NCBI GenBank assembly: GCA_019634165.1
Contig: JAHQVT010000006.1
Span: 806,001-870,000 of the forward strand
Reading direction: 5' to 3'
DNA: 64,000 nucleotides
Source: Rhodospirillales bacterium
GTDB lineage: Bacteria; Pseudomonadota; Alphaproteobacteria; Rhodospirillales; Thalassospiraceae
The notes under the pieces are model-generated. The model was not told the DNA's origin. It ran no database searches and saw nothing but the letters and a program-made list of their open reading frames with translations. Positions 51,992 to 60,879 of this stretch are shown in pieces; within the stretch, counting starts at the first letter, position 1, and the number at the start of each line of letters is the position of its first letter. The position numbers and the translations under genes are program-made.

Positions 51992-53344
51992 ATGATATTG
52001 AATAAATTGAAGAAATTGATTGGCTTGGCACTGTTTGGCATCGTCGGGGTTGGCGTTCTTGCCAGCCCTGCACATGCCAACTCGGCCGAGACATCATACT
52101 TAATGTGGCAAATGCCGACAAACGTCGTTTCATTTCCGGTCTATGTCTATCAAGGCGATACGCAAACCGCGTATTTATATAGCCCGACCCAGCAATCCTT
52201 CATCGGGGGATATGATCCCTCCTCAACCACAGCAAGCTATGATCTGTATTTTCAGGATAGCTCAGATGCCTGGTTTGGCTGCAGCGTTGTTCTGACAAGC
52301 GGCAAAATCGACACCTCCACCACATGCCCCGGTACGGTCATTAGCCCACCGGTACAGTCGTCAAACGTTTACACGGTCGGTCCGGGTGCAACAGCATGGC
52401 CAGCAGCAACCACACCCCCGAACAAGCACAAAGCTGTCAATTACAGTGGCCGTAAGATCACGTTTGTGAACAACACCGATCATGAGAAAATCAGGATCGG
52501 TCAACATTGCACCGTAAGCAGCAACCCAAATAACGATAATTGCACGAACAATCAGACCCTTTTTGAAATTGCGCGCAATGATTCTGCTATTTTCTATGTC
52601 GATGGAGATGGCAGCAAACCGCCAACTTCATCTCTTTCCGGCCTGATATCCAATGGGTTCACCCTAACCGCATATCAGCACAAAAAAGGCGATGACTGGG
52701 TCCAAACAGGTGGCTATGGCGTTGGTCAACAGCCCTTTGCTACCAAGATCGAATTCACCCACCTAAAGGTCGGCACCAAAACGGTAAATGGCAAAAAGGT
52801 TCAAATCCCAACCGGGTCAACCAACTTCGATATTTCCGCAGTTGATGGCTATAACATCGCGGCTGCCGGTTATCCCGAAACACCGACATATTGCACATAT
52901 ACAGTTCCGCCGGAAAACTCCAACGTTCTCGGTGCCGGGAAATACGGCAAAAACAACTTACTGGCCGCAATCGCCGGGGATGAAACGATCTGCGGCAAAA
53001 GCTCGCAATTGCCAAAAGGATATAGCGGCACAGGTTCAAAACCGTGGGATTTGGTCGTTAAATCCAGTGAACAATATGAAGGCTGCCGAAGCCCATGCAG
53101 CTATGCCACAAACGCCAGCAGCGCCGACGAAGACAAATTCTGCTGCACGGGAAAATACAATTCACCATCATCTTGTGATCAATTAAAGGGGGAAATCGGT
53201 GCAAACAATTCGACCTATGTGACCAACCTGAAATCCCCGATATCAAAGCATGTCTATCGCTTTGCCTATGATGACGCGATCGGTGATTTTGCCTGCCCGG
53301 CAGAAACCAGCTTTGTCATCATTTTTGGCGTCCAAGATGACTGA
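51992..53344 (+). CDS. Secreted thaumatin-like protein
   Basis: A 450-residue exported protein. The signal peptide is residues 1-30 (LIGLALFGIVGVGVLASPAH, cut after AHA). Residues about 30-150 are a beta-rich, Ser/Thr-rich domain. The C-terminal part shows the thaumatin fold's late signature: GCRSPCSYATNA...DKFCCTGKYNSPSSCD, then VYRFAYDDAIGDFACPAETSFVIIFG, close to the plant AYSYAYDD...C pattern. About 13 Cys occur in the mature part. Thaumatin-like proteins bind or cleave glucans and permeabilise fungi. The role here is unknown. ATG 51992 follows AAGGATAAC. Confidence 0.75.
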   Translation: MILNKLKKLIGLALFGIVGVGVLASPAHANSAETSYLMWQMPTNVVSFPVYVYQGDTQTAYLYSPTQQSFIGGYDPSSTTASYDLYFQDSSDAWFGCSVVLTSGKIDTSTTCPGTVISPPVQSSNVYTVGPGATAWPAATTPPNKHKAVNYSGRKITFVNNTDHEKIRIGQHCTVSSNPNNDNCTNNQTLFEIARNDSAIFYVDGDGSKPPTSSLSGLISNGFTLTAYQHKKGDDWVQTGGYGVGQQPFATKIEFTHLKVGTKTVNGKKVQIPTGSTNFDISAVDGYNIAAAGYPETPTYCTYTVPPENSNVLGAGKYGKNNLLAAIAGDETICGKSSQLPKGYSGTGSKPWDLVVKSSEQYEGCRSPCSYATNASSADEDKFCCTGKYNSPSSCDQLKGEIGANNSTYVTNLKSPISKHVYRFAYDDAIGDFACPAETSFVIIFGVQDD

Positions 53345-53399
53345 TTTTTCTAAGCCACAACACGCCAACAAGATCATCGTTCTGTAGGCGCATAAAAAA

Positions 53400-53428
53400 G
53401 AACGGCCCGCGTGGGCTGCGGGCCGTTC
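53400..53428 (-). terminator. Rho-independent terminator of pobA
   Basis: GAACGGCCCGC (53400-53410) pairs with GCGGGCCGTTC (53418-53428) with a 7-base loop. On the minus strand the stem is followed by CTTTTTT, so it serves pobA. Confidence 0.88.
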
Positions 53429-53507
53429 TATCGTACCTATCGGAATTTCTGGGCGGAACAAGGAGAGCGGGAAGTCTCCTCGGGGGTGGGTATCCCCGTT
53501 CCGTCGG

Positions 53508-54674
53508 TCAGTAAGGCAAACCGACGTAATTTTCCGACAGGTTCGTCAACCCTGCCTTGGAAGACAGGATATATTGCAATTCGGCATCGCGAATGCGGCC
53601 ATCAAATTCGTTCTGATCGCCAAAAGTATGCAGCATCGAGGTCATCCACCAAGAAAACCGCTCTGCTTTCCAGACACGCGCAAGCGCTGTATCGGAATAA
53701 CTCGCAAGAAGGTCATTGCGGTTATTTTTGTATTTCGCAATCAAGGCTTCGGACAGGTAATGCACATCACTCGCCGCAAGGTTAAGCCCCTTTGCCCCGG
53801 TTGGCGGAACAATGTGCGCAGCATCCCCGGCCAGGAACAAACGGCCATGCTGCATCGGTTCCGCAACAAAGCTTCTTAGCGGCGCGATGCTTTTTTCAAA
53901 CACGTCGCCTTCATTGACCAGTTCAGCGTCTTCTTCGCCAAGACGGGTGCGCAACTCATCCCAAAAACGATCATCCGACCAATCTTCGATTTTGTCCGTG
54001 CTCGGCACCTGCACGTAATGGCGCACAACCGTTTCTGATCGCATTGAACAAAGTGCAAAGCCACGATCATGCTTGGCATAGATCAGCTCGTCGGCAACCG
54101 GTTTCGCATGGGCCAAAACCCCCAACCAGCCAAACGGATAGATCTTTTCGAACTCTTGAACGCCCGGAAGGCTTTTGCGCCCGACACCGTGGAAACCATC
54201 ACAAGCCGCAATGTAATCACAGCTTATTTCAACCTCATTGCCGTCTTTGAAATATCGAACACGTGGTTTGTCACCATCAATGTCATGCAGGCTGACATCG
54301 TCAGCTTCCCAGATGATTTCGCCACCATGATCAAGGCGGGCCTGTATCAGGTCTTTGGTTACTTCGGTCTGGCCATACACCATCACCGTCGAACCACCGG
54401 TGAGTTCTTCAATATTCACATGGGTGCGCTTGCCATTGACACTGATATAGATGCCGCCATGGATGATGCCTTCCTTGTTCATACGGGCATCAACCCCGAC
54501 ACGTTTCATAAGGTCAACCGTCCCCATTTCCAGAACGCCTGCCCGAATGCGGCCTTCGACATAGGCGCGGCTTTTACGTTCAACAATGACAGAACTGATC
54601 CCCTGCACATGCAGCAAATGGGACAAAAGCAGACCGGCGGGGCCTGAACCGATAATGACAACAGGGGCGTGCAT
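53508..54674 (-). CDS. pobA: 4-hydroxybenzoate 3-monooxygenase
   Basis: A 388-residue flavoprotein hydroxylase that converts 4-hydroxybenzoate to protocatechuate with NADPH and oxygen, feeding the pca pathway at 27-34 kb. The FAD motif is IIGSGPAGLLLSHLLHVQGI, the second is FLAGDAAHIVPPTGAKGLNLA, and the middle motif CDGFHGVGRKSLP is intact. Length equals that of well-studied PobA. It is monocistronic, with its own terminator. Direct repeats 93-128 bases upstream suggest control by an AraC-type activator. Confidence 0.94.
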   Translation of the reverse strand: MHAPVVIIGSGPAGLLLSHLLHVQGISSVIVERKSRAYVEGRIRAGVLEMGTVDLMKRVGVDARMNKEGIIHGGIYISVNGKRTHVNIEELTGGSTVMVYGQTEVTKDLIQARLDHGGEIIWEADDVSLHDIDGDKPRVRYFKDGNEVEISCDYIAACDGFHGVGRKSLPGVQEFEKIYPFGWLGVLAHAKPVADELIYAKHDRGFALCSMRSETVVRHYVQVPSTDKIEDWSDDRFWDELRTRLGEEDAELVNEGDVFEKSIAPLRSFVAEPMQHGRLFLAGDAAHIVPPTGAKGLNLAASDVHYLSEALIAKYKNNRNDLLASYSDTALARVWKAERFSWWMTSMLHTFGDQNEFDGRIRDAELQYILSSKAGLTNLSENYVGLPY

Positions 54675-54766
54675 GGCAGCTTCCTCACAAGATCACGGTT
54701 ATTGGTTTTTTAATTGGAACAAGAACCATTCCATTGCGGAAACAATACGCTTGTTAGCGGATCGAC

Positions 54767-54802
54767 AGAATGGACAAACCGGGAAAAAGATTGGACAAAT
54801 CG
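54767..54802. promoter_or_regulatory. Direct repeats upstream of pobA, AraC-type site
   Basis: AGAATGGACAAACCG (54767-54781) and AGATTGGACAAATCG (54788-54802) match at 13 of 15 positions and are 21 bases apart, two helical turns. Such tandem half-sites are typical for AraC-family activators. The AraC gene at 38796 is of the pobA-regulator type. Confidence 0.6.
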
Positions 54803-54903
54803 AACATGTATTTCGTATTGGTTATGTTTTGCAGCGGTTTCGGTTTTGTCCCAACCGCCGCCTATTCCTGTGCCGCATGCAGATCGACGCTATCATAATT
54901 AAA

Positions 54904-55785
54904 TTAATCGTACGCGTCCGTTGGACCGCTTTCGGGACCATTGAAGTCATCGGGATCTGCCAAAGCACCTGCCCTGCAAAATGACCATTTCTGACACATC
55001 TTCTGGCCATCAGGGCTATCCATAAATGCATCAAATGCCCTAAGCAAATCTAGCCCGTCCGGATGTTTACGAGAGATAAGGATATGCAGCATATCGGTCG
55101 TGATCGCCTCGGTGGTGGCGAACGTCTTCACAACTTCGTCGCTGAAAATTCTTTTTAAATCGTGCCAACCAACTTCTTCTTCTTCAAACATGATATCCCC
55201 GCGGCCAGCCTCTAGGAACCGCCAAGCAGCTTCAGGGCTTGTAACGATTTCAGCTTCAATGCCGCGTTTTTTGAATTCCAGCTCTTGCCAGTAACTCGCG
55301 ACCACCACCGGCCGCAACCCAAGCAAAATAGAATCATCAAAGCTTTTTAAATCAAGCCCGTTGGGAAACAGCGACGCTTTATAGAACCCCTTGTGATGGG
55401 CCTGCGCGATGGCGTGCTTAGAGATAAGGAAATCACGCTCCCGCTCGGCTGTTCTAAGCCACGGGAATGTCGCGACATAAGTACCCTGCTTGGTCAATTC
55501 AAAGGAACGCGGCCAAGACAGAAAAACAAACTTCACCCGATATCCCATTGCCGAAAATATTTCCATCACACGTTGGGCATGCTTGCCAAAGCCAACCATA
55601 TCTTCGGAAACCATCGGCGGCCATTCGGCAACGGCGAACTCAATTTCATTTTCAACATTGGGAAAGCCGGGAACGGAAACCGGGTCAGCTTTGCCATCAG
55701 CACTCAGATGTGCTGCAATCAGAAAGCAAATGCTCATCACACTTACAAGGATACCGATCTGCTTTGTCACCCGCCCATTTTCCAT
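54904..55785 (-). CDS. Extracellular solute-binding protein, family 3-like
   Basis: A 293-residue exported protein. A signal or signal-anchor segment covers about 9-30 (GILVSVMSICFLIAAHLSAD). The rest has the amino-acid-binding-protein fold (IEFAVAEWPPMVSEDMVGFG at the start, GLRPVVVASYWQELEFKKRG in the middle). Many such orphan proteins act as sensors or lack a transporter. No ABC permease genes are adjacent. GGAG stands before ATG 55785. The ligand is unknown. Confidence 0.78.
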   Translation of the reverse strand: MENGRVTKQIGILVSVMSICFLIAAHLSADGKADPVSVPGFPNVENEIEFAVAEWPPMVSEDMVGFGKHAQRVMEIFSAMGYRVKFVFLSWPRSFELTKQGTYVATFPWLRTAERERDFLISKHAIAQAHHKGFYKASLFPNGLDLKSFDDSILLGLRPVVVASYWQELEFKKRGIEAEIVTSPEAAWRFLEAGRGDIMFEEEEVGWHDLKRIFSDEVVKTFATTEAITTDMLHILISRKHPDGLDLLRAFDAFMDSPDGQKMCQKWSFCRAGALADPDDFNGPESGPTDAYD

Positions 55786-56072
55786 GCGTACTCCGATTTT
55801 GCGACCGATGACATTTGAAGACCTAGGGATTTTGCGCTTAGGGTATTAAGGAACTGTTCACGACAAACTTGATAATTATTTGATTTAATTCACTTTAATA
55901 AAACTCGTGCATAACTCAAAGCGCCAATTATCGCTTGATTTTTCATCACGCTTTCTTTGTGATTAAAATTTAACCCCCACAACTGTCGATCCCTGTCATT
56001 CACTGTGCTAAGCTCTTTGCCAAGAGACCAAATTTCCGGTCTTGAACACATTTAAAATCGCGACAGAACGGG

Positions 56073-56915
56073 ATGATGCCACAAAGCCGCGCCATCGCTA
56101 TTTTTACCGACCTTGACGGCACCTTGCTTGATCATGACACCTATAGCTGGGAGGCAGCGCGCCCGGCACTGGATCGCGTCAAACTACTTTCCATCCCCCT
56201 GATTGCCGTTTCTTCAAAAACCTTGGCCGAACTTGAATATCTTAATCAGGCGGTGCATCTGTTTGACGGATTGATCGGGGAAAATGGTGGTGTCATTTCG
56301 CTTAATGGCGTGACCGAACACTATGGCCCGTCCGAAGAAAAAATTGACGCTGCCCGCACACAAATCAAAGAAGCCGTGCATGTCCCACTTGGCAGTTTTA
56401 GAACCGTTTCACCAGAAGTCATTGCCGCTGAAACCGGCCTGTCACTTGAAGATGCGACCCGTGCAGCACAACGTCATTGTTCTGATCCGCTGATTTGGCA
56501 ACCAACCGCAAAAGACGTGGCCACCGCGCGTGAGATCGCAGCAAAATGGTCGCTTAATCTGGTCAAGGGCGGCAGGTTTCATACGCTTTGCGGCCCCGCA
56601 AGCAAAGGCCAGGCAATGAAACGCATGCTTGAACGCCTTGCTGTAAAGCAATCAAACAAGACTGGAAACGGGGCGGCACAACGGTATACGACCATTGCCC
56701 TTGGGGATTCTCCAAATGACATCCCCATGCTGCAAGAAGCAGATATTGCCGTTCAAATACCGACCAAACACCGCGTCCGCACTTCACCTATGCTAGACCA
56801 TAGCAACCTGCGCATAGCACCTCACGCTGGGCCAGACGGCTGGAATGCGGCAGTGAATGCGATCTTGGACGAGATAACCAATACCAATAAAAACAGCGAG
56901 GTACTTCATGGCTGA
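56073..56915 (+). CDS. Mannosyl/glucosyl-3-phosphoglycerate phosphatase
   Basis: A 280-residue HAD-IIB phosphatase of the MPGP family. The nucleophile Asp13 and acid Asp15 are in IFTDLDGTLLDHDTYSW, and the late motif is TIALGDSPNDIPMLQEAD. It removes phosphate from glucosyl-3-phosphoglycerate to give glucosylglycerate. The next gene, overlapping by eight bases, encodes the synthase that makes that substrate, which supports the glucosyl over the mannosyl role. ATG 56073 and 56076 are both possible. Confidence 0.88.
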   Translation: MMPQSRAIAIFTDLDGTLLDHDTYSWEAARPALDRVKLLSIPLIAVSSKTLAELEYLNQAVHLFDGLIGENGGVISLNGVTEHYGPSEEKIDAARTQIKEAVHVPLGSFRTVSPEVIAAETGLSLEDATRAAQRHCSDPLIWQPTAKDVATAREIAAKWSLNLVKGGRFHTLCGPASKGQAMKRMLERLAVKQSNKTGNGAAQRYTTIALGDSPNDIPMLQEADIAVQIPTKHRVRTSPMLDHSNLRIAPHAGPDGWNAAVNAILDEITNTNKNSEVLHG

Positions 56916-58140
56916 TTTCCATCAGGGTGGCCCCATCACGACGCTTCATCGAATTCTTGACCGAAACCCGGAAGAACTCGCCTATGAAATGACCGCCTTT
57001 GCCCGACAAAGACGGCAAACCTTGATCCTGCCTTGCCTGTATTCCGAACTCGAAACCCCGGCCATGACCACCATCGTCGAAGGGTTAAAACAGGCAACCT
57101 ATATCGATCAGATCGTTGTCGGCCTAGACCGCGCCAATGCGCAGCAATATCTCCATGCCCGTGAATTTTTCAAAGACCTGCCGCAACATGTGCGCATTCT
57201 GTGGAATGATGGTCCGCGCTTACGCGGCGTGCATGACCGATTGGCCGAATTTGATCTGGCCCGCTATGAACCGGGCAAAGGCCGCAATGTCTGGTATTGC
57301 ATGGGCTATACGCTGGCATCCGGGCGAAGCTCGGTCATTGGTATTCATGACTGCGATATCGCAACCTACACCCCCGACCTTCCGGCTAAACTGATGTATC
57401 CGATCGCCAACCCGGCGTTTAACTTTGCCTTTGCCAAAGGATATTACGCCCGTGTTGCCAATGGCACGCTTAAAGGTCGCGTTTGCCGCCTGTTTGTAAC
57501 GCCCTTGATCCGGGCACTTAAACAGGTTGTCGGCAAGACCGATTTCCTGAACTATCTGGATTCATTCCGGTATTCCCTGTCAGGTGAAATTGCGATCAGA
57601 ACCGATGTTGCCTATGGCCTGCGCGTCGCATCGGACTGGGGACTGGAAGTCTCCATGCTCTCGGAAATGTATCGCAACCACACGGTTCATCGTCTCGCAC
57701 AGGTCGACATTGCCGACATTTACGATCATAAGCACCGTGAATTTGACCCGGCAGAAAAGGATGACGGCCTGTCACGCATGGCAAGCGACATTGCCAAATC
57801 TTTGTTCCGCAAATTGGCAACACAGGGCACAATTTTCTCGCATGAAACATTCAGAACCCTAAAGGCCACTTATTACCGCATGGCCCTTGATCTGATCGAG
57901 CAATACCGGGCTGATGCCATGTTTAACGGCCTTAAGATCAACCGCGACGAAGAAGAAAAATGTGTCGAGGTATTGTCCGAAGTCATCATTAGCGCTGGTC
58001 AGCACTATCTTGAAAACCCGCTCGAAAGCCCGTTCATTCCAAGCTGGCAGCGGGTTGAAAGTGCGATGGGCGACATCTTTGAGCATCTTTCAAGTGCGGT
58101 TGAAGATGATCTGAATGACATGGACATCGGCAAGTCCTGA
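56908..58140 (+). CDS. gpgS: Glucosyl-3-phosphoglycerate synthase
   Basis: A 410-residue GT-A glycosyltransferase of family GT81. It joins glucose from a nucleotide sugar to 3-phosphoglycerate. IGIHDCDIATYTP near residue 150 holds the metal-binding DxD, and LPCLYSELETPAM and WGLEVSMLSEMYRNHTV are family segments. With the phosphatase it makes the compatible solute glucosylglycerate, used in salt and nitrogen stress. A terminator follows. Confidence 0.9.
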   Translation: MADFHQGGPITTLHRILDRNPEELAYEMTAFARQRRQTLILPCLYSELETPAMTTIVEGLKQATYIDQIVVGLDRANAQQYLHAREFFKDLPQHVRILWNDGPRLRGVHDRLAEFDLARYEPGKGRNVWYCMGYTLASGRSSVIGIHDCDIATYTPDLPAKLMYPIANPAFNFAFAKGYYARVANGTLKGRVCRLFVTPLIRALKQVVGKTDFLNYLDSFRYSLSGEIAIRTDVAYGLRVASDWGLEVSMLSEMYRNHTVHRLAQVDIADIYDHKHREFDPAEKDDGLSRMASDIAKSLFRKLATQGTIFSHETFRTLKATYYRMALDLIEQYRADAMFNGLKINRDEEEKCVEVLSEVIISAGQHYLENPLESPFIPSWQRVESAMGDIFEHLSSAVEDDLNDMDIGKS

Positions 58141-58169
58141 ACCACTGCCTTACACAAAGAAAAATACTA

Positions 58170-58202
58170 GGGGTAGCCCGTTACATTACCATGGGCTGCC
58201 CC
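58170..58202 (+). terminator. Terminator after gpgS
   Basis: GGGGTAGCCC (58170-58179) pairs with GGGCTGCCCC (58193-58202) with one wobble pair and a 13-base loop, followed by TTTTA. Confidence 0.82.
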
Positions 58203-58354
58203 TTTTATTGGTCAGTGGAATCAACATCACGTTTCACACTTTCCCGAACAAACACCCAATAAAACTACTTGCCTCTCCATTGAGACTAAGGCAACCTTAG
58301 GTTTAATTATAAAAAAACAAATAAATTTTTCTTAATAATCTCTGGGGGTTATCG

Positions 58355-58384
58355 CGGCACGGTTGTGGCTTTCAAGCCATGCCG
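58355..58384 (+). other. Hairpin in the 5-prime region of the beta-rich protein gene
   Basis: CGGCA (58355-58359) and TGCCG (58380-58384) enclose the perfect hairpin TGGCTT-TC-AAGCCA (58366-58379). It ends 35 bases before the start codon. It could be a 5-prime RNA element or an operator. Confidence 0.4.
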
Positions 58385-58419
58385 ACGTCATAACGACTTG
58401 ATGAAATCAGGGAAAAATT

Positions 58420-59352
58420 ATGTCCGGCACAACAAAAACACAGCACGTCAAGAACCTCACACCAACCGATGATCTTAGCACCTATCTTTTTGGATACAAC
58501 ATTACGATCGGCCCTCCCAAGATTACGGGAGTTGAAGAATTTTCAGCAAGCCCAACCACTTCAGTAATTATGGGGACCAACAAGCCAATAATCGAAACCC
58601 AAACTGTCGATACCGTGCACTACTACTCGAAAAATCTGAAAGAAACATCGGGAACCAAGACTTTCGGCCCAGGAGACTTGAACTCGTGGGATCCCAGCTC
58701 TACAAACGATCAAATCACTTTTACACTGAATCTGCCCGGACCGGCCCCAACCATACTGGAAATTGCTTATTTATTCATACCTTTCTCCGGGACCGCTGCA
58801 ACTTTATATGTCAATGGACAACAGGTATGGCCTGGTCCGAACAACCCCAGTTACACAAAAGCCTTCATCGACGCTTCTTTTTTGAAAGCAGGCGACAACG
58901 AGCTAATACTTGCCACGAAACAACTCGTGAAATCGGTCACAGTAAGCTCAATCGAAGTACAAGCTGAATACTTTTGGACTTCGCTCCTTACCGGCTCAAT
59001 AAGACAAGGAGGCACCTTCAGCAAAGAGATCGATATAACACTTGGCAACAGCGACACGGACTCTGAAACCAATCAATTCTCTGAAACGTTAGGGGGATCG
59101 GGATCTTTAAAAGGCATTGGGTTGTCTCTAAGCGCGGCGCTATCGACAAGCGAAACGCACAGCGTGACGATTTCAGAACAAGTTACAAAGAAACAAACAG
59201 TCACGCAAAGCTGCCCCGACAACGCAAAATCTGTAACCTTCCAGATGTGGCAACTCTGTGTAAAATTTACTGCTGGCGACAAAACACTGACGTTACGTCC
59301 GCCATCAGAAATCGGTGGAGAAATCATCTCCAGAACATACGAAGAGACTTAA
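58420..59352 (+). CDS. Hypothetical beta-rich protein, possibly aerolysin/ETX-MTX2-like
   Basis: A 310-residue protein without signal peptide. I recognise no family firmly. Residues about 95-190 look like a beta-sandwich (ILEIAYLFIPFSGTAATLYV). From about 190 the sequence is a Ser/Thr-rich run of alternating strands (TFSKEIDITLGNSDTDSETN, then SLSAALSTSETHSVTISEQV) ending QSCPDNAKSVTFQMWQLCVKF. That alternation around a small-residue hairpin and a Pro turn recalls the stalk and membrane-hairpin region of aerolysin/ETX-type pore formers. AGGGA precedes ATG 58420. Base composition is lower in GC than its neighbours. Confidence 0.55.
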   Translation: MSGTTKTQHVKNLTPTDDLSTYLFGYNITIGPPKITGVEEFSASPTTSVIMGTNKPIIETQTVDTVHYYSKNLKETSGTKTFGPGDLNSWDPSSTNDQITFTLNLPGPAPTILEIAYLFIPFSGTAATLYVNGQQVWPGPNNPSYTKAFIDASFLKAGDNELILATKQLVKSVTVSSIEVQAEYFWTSLLTGSIRQGGTFSKEIDITLGNSDTDSETNQFSETLGGSGSLKGIGLSLSAALSTSETHSVTISEQVTKKQTVTQSCPDNAKSVTFQMWQLCVKFTAGDKTLTLRPPSEIGGEIISRTYEET

Positions 59353-59380
59353 CTCTGACTCTCCCCAATTCAATGTTGCA

Positions 59381-59875
59381 TTATGACATCAAATCACGAA
59401 TCGGAAATATGGCCAGAAAGATCTGACACACGTCTTTCTGGCCTTCTATTTGCCGCAACACCGGAAGCAAAAGCCGAACGCCGCTGCACCATTCCTTCTG
59501 GAAAATCTGCAATTCATGTATTTGTGGCGCACCTGTTGATCTTGCGGCTGAAAGTGCGGCGTGCAGGGACGTCGAAAAATGACAGTCCACTTCGCGCGCA
59601 AACGCCCCGCGCCAATCCTCGCCGGTCAGGGCAACGATATTTTCGCCTTCAAGCAATATCTGAAAGTCGTCTTTTTGCGGGTGGTATTCGTAAATACTGA
59701 TATCTTGAAGCCACGGCGCCAGGTTTTCCGGCGTAAATTCTTTGCGCGTCGGAATCTGCCCCGACTGGGCAAGCTTGTTCCACAGCAAAAGCAAGTCATG
59801 GGCTTTCTGTGGCGCATCATCGGATAATCCATGCTGCAGGACTTCTTGTTCTTGAAACTTATGCAGCCGCGTCAT
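59381..59875 (-). CDS. PAS domain protein (PAS_5 type)
   Basis: A 164-residue protein consisting of one PAS_5-like domain: LLLWNKLAQSGQIPTRKEFT, PENLAPWLQDISIYEY and FQILLEGENIVALTGEDWRG. It has no output domain. A paralogue lies at 60238-60711. The family is common in Rhodospirillales and of unknown function. It is convergent to the beta-rich protein gene. Confidence 0.78.
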   Translation of the reverse strand: MTRLHKFQEQEVLQHGLSDDAPQKAHDLLLLWNKLAQSGQIPTRKEFTPENLAPWLQDISIYEYHPQKDDFQILLEGENIVALTGEDWRGAFAREVDCHFSTSLHAALSAARSTGAPQIHELQIFQKEWCSGVRLLLPVLRQIEGQKDVCQIFLAIFPIRDLMS

Positions 59876-60237
59876 CCGTTATCCACCTGATCAAATAATG
59901 TCTTGTTTCATCACTGAAACATCACGTCCGCCGCACCGCGAAAACCCATCACGCCATGCAACAACAAAACCAACGGCATCATCAATGATGCCGTCGTGCA
60001 AGCTATCCAAGTCTCTTTCCATGGAAGGACATAAGCAGAATGGCGCCTTGGATTTTCTTCAAGACACTCAGGTAGGTAAATCTAGACGTAAAACAAGTAT
60101 TCAACCGTAAATATTCCCAAAGGTCAGGACATAGTCACATAACCGTCTCGATCCACCACGCTTTACACGGATTTCACGATCGAATTGGCCGTGGGACAGC
60201 TTTTAGTAGGCACAAGCCCGCCTCTGGGATCAGGGTC
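59876..60237. other. Intergenic region between the two PAS genes
   Basis: I see no gene or repeat I can support. A 70-codon frame at 59898-60110 has no ribosome site, no recognisable fold and an amino-acid composition unlike the neighbours. Confidence 0.5.
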
Positions 60238-60711
60238 TTAGACGCTGCGATAGAAAAAGTGTGAAACAAACACCTGCTTGATCAAATGCCCATTCCGATC
60301 CGTTGTCCTGACCGGCAACATCAAGCGGAGCCATTCTTCCCAAACCGTGCGTTCAAAGCCAACCCGGTAAAACGCGGGCTTTGCTTCATCCACGACACCC
60401 AGAAGTCCGGCATGGATAGTTGTTCCGAAATCCAGATCAATTTGGCGCGGCGAACATCCAAGATAACATTCACCGCTGGCCGCGATGATATTGGGGGCAT
60501 CAATTCGAATGATGAAATCACGCTTTTTGGGTAAATACTCATAGATGCTGATGTCATCGACCCAAGCTGCCAACACATCGCCATTAAGCACCTTGCGCAG
60601 CGGCACATTCCCGCCCGACATCGCATTGTGCCATGTCTCGAAATACGCCCTGACGCGATGCTCAACATCATCGGGCAAATGCGGAATTCGAACTTCCTGC
60701 GCATACGCCAT
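60238..60711 (-). CDS. PAS domain protein (PAS_5 type), paralogue
   Basis: A 157-residue single-domain PAS_5 protein. YFETWHNAMSGGNVPLRKVL, AAWVDDISIYEYLPKKRDFI and IIAASGECYLGC align with the protein at 59381, including the shared DISIYEY string. No output domain is present. The two may come from a local duplication followed by divergence. Confidence 0.78.
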   Translation of the reverse strand: MAYAQEVRIPHLPDDVEHRVRAYFETWHNAMSGGNVPLRKVLNGDVLAAWVDDISIYEYLPKKRDFIIRIDAPNIIAASGECYLGCSPRQIDLDFGTTIHAGLLGVVDEAKPAFYRVGFERTVWEEWLRLMLPVRTTDRNGHLIKQVFVSHFFYRSV

Positions 60712-60879
60712 TGCGTATCATGCCCCCCGCCTTCTACTAAGCAATCAGCTTTGCAAAGCAGTGCGGCGGAAGCAACGATAAATTCTAATAAACCACCAAA
60801 AATTTGTTTAAGTATAAATACTTATTCGCATTCTAAGCGCGGCTGTTTTTCTACTTAACCTTTAGGGGTTATGCGCAAA

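Noticed and set aside
54820..54826. Third PcaQ-type half-site (GGTTATG) upstream of pobA
   Set aside because: There is no CATAAC partner at the 24-base spacing seen in the two other sites, so it is probably a chance match.
59898..60110. A 70-codon frame between the two PAS genes
   Set aside because: No ribosome site, no fold or family, and unusual composition.
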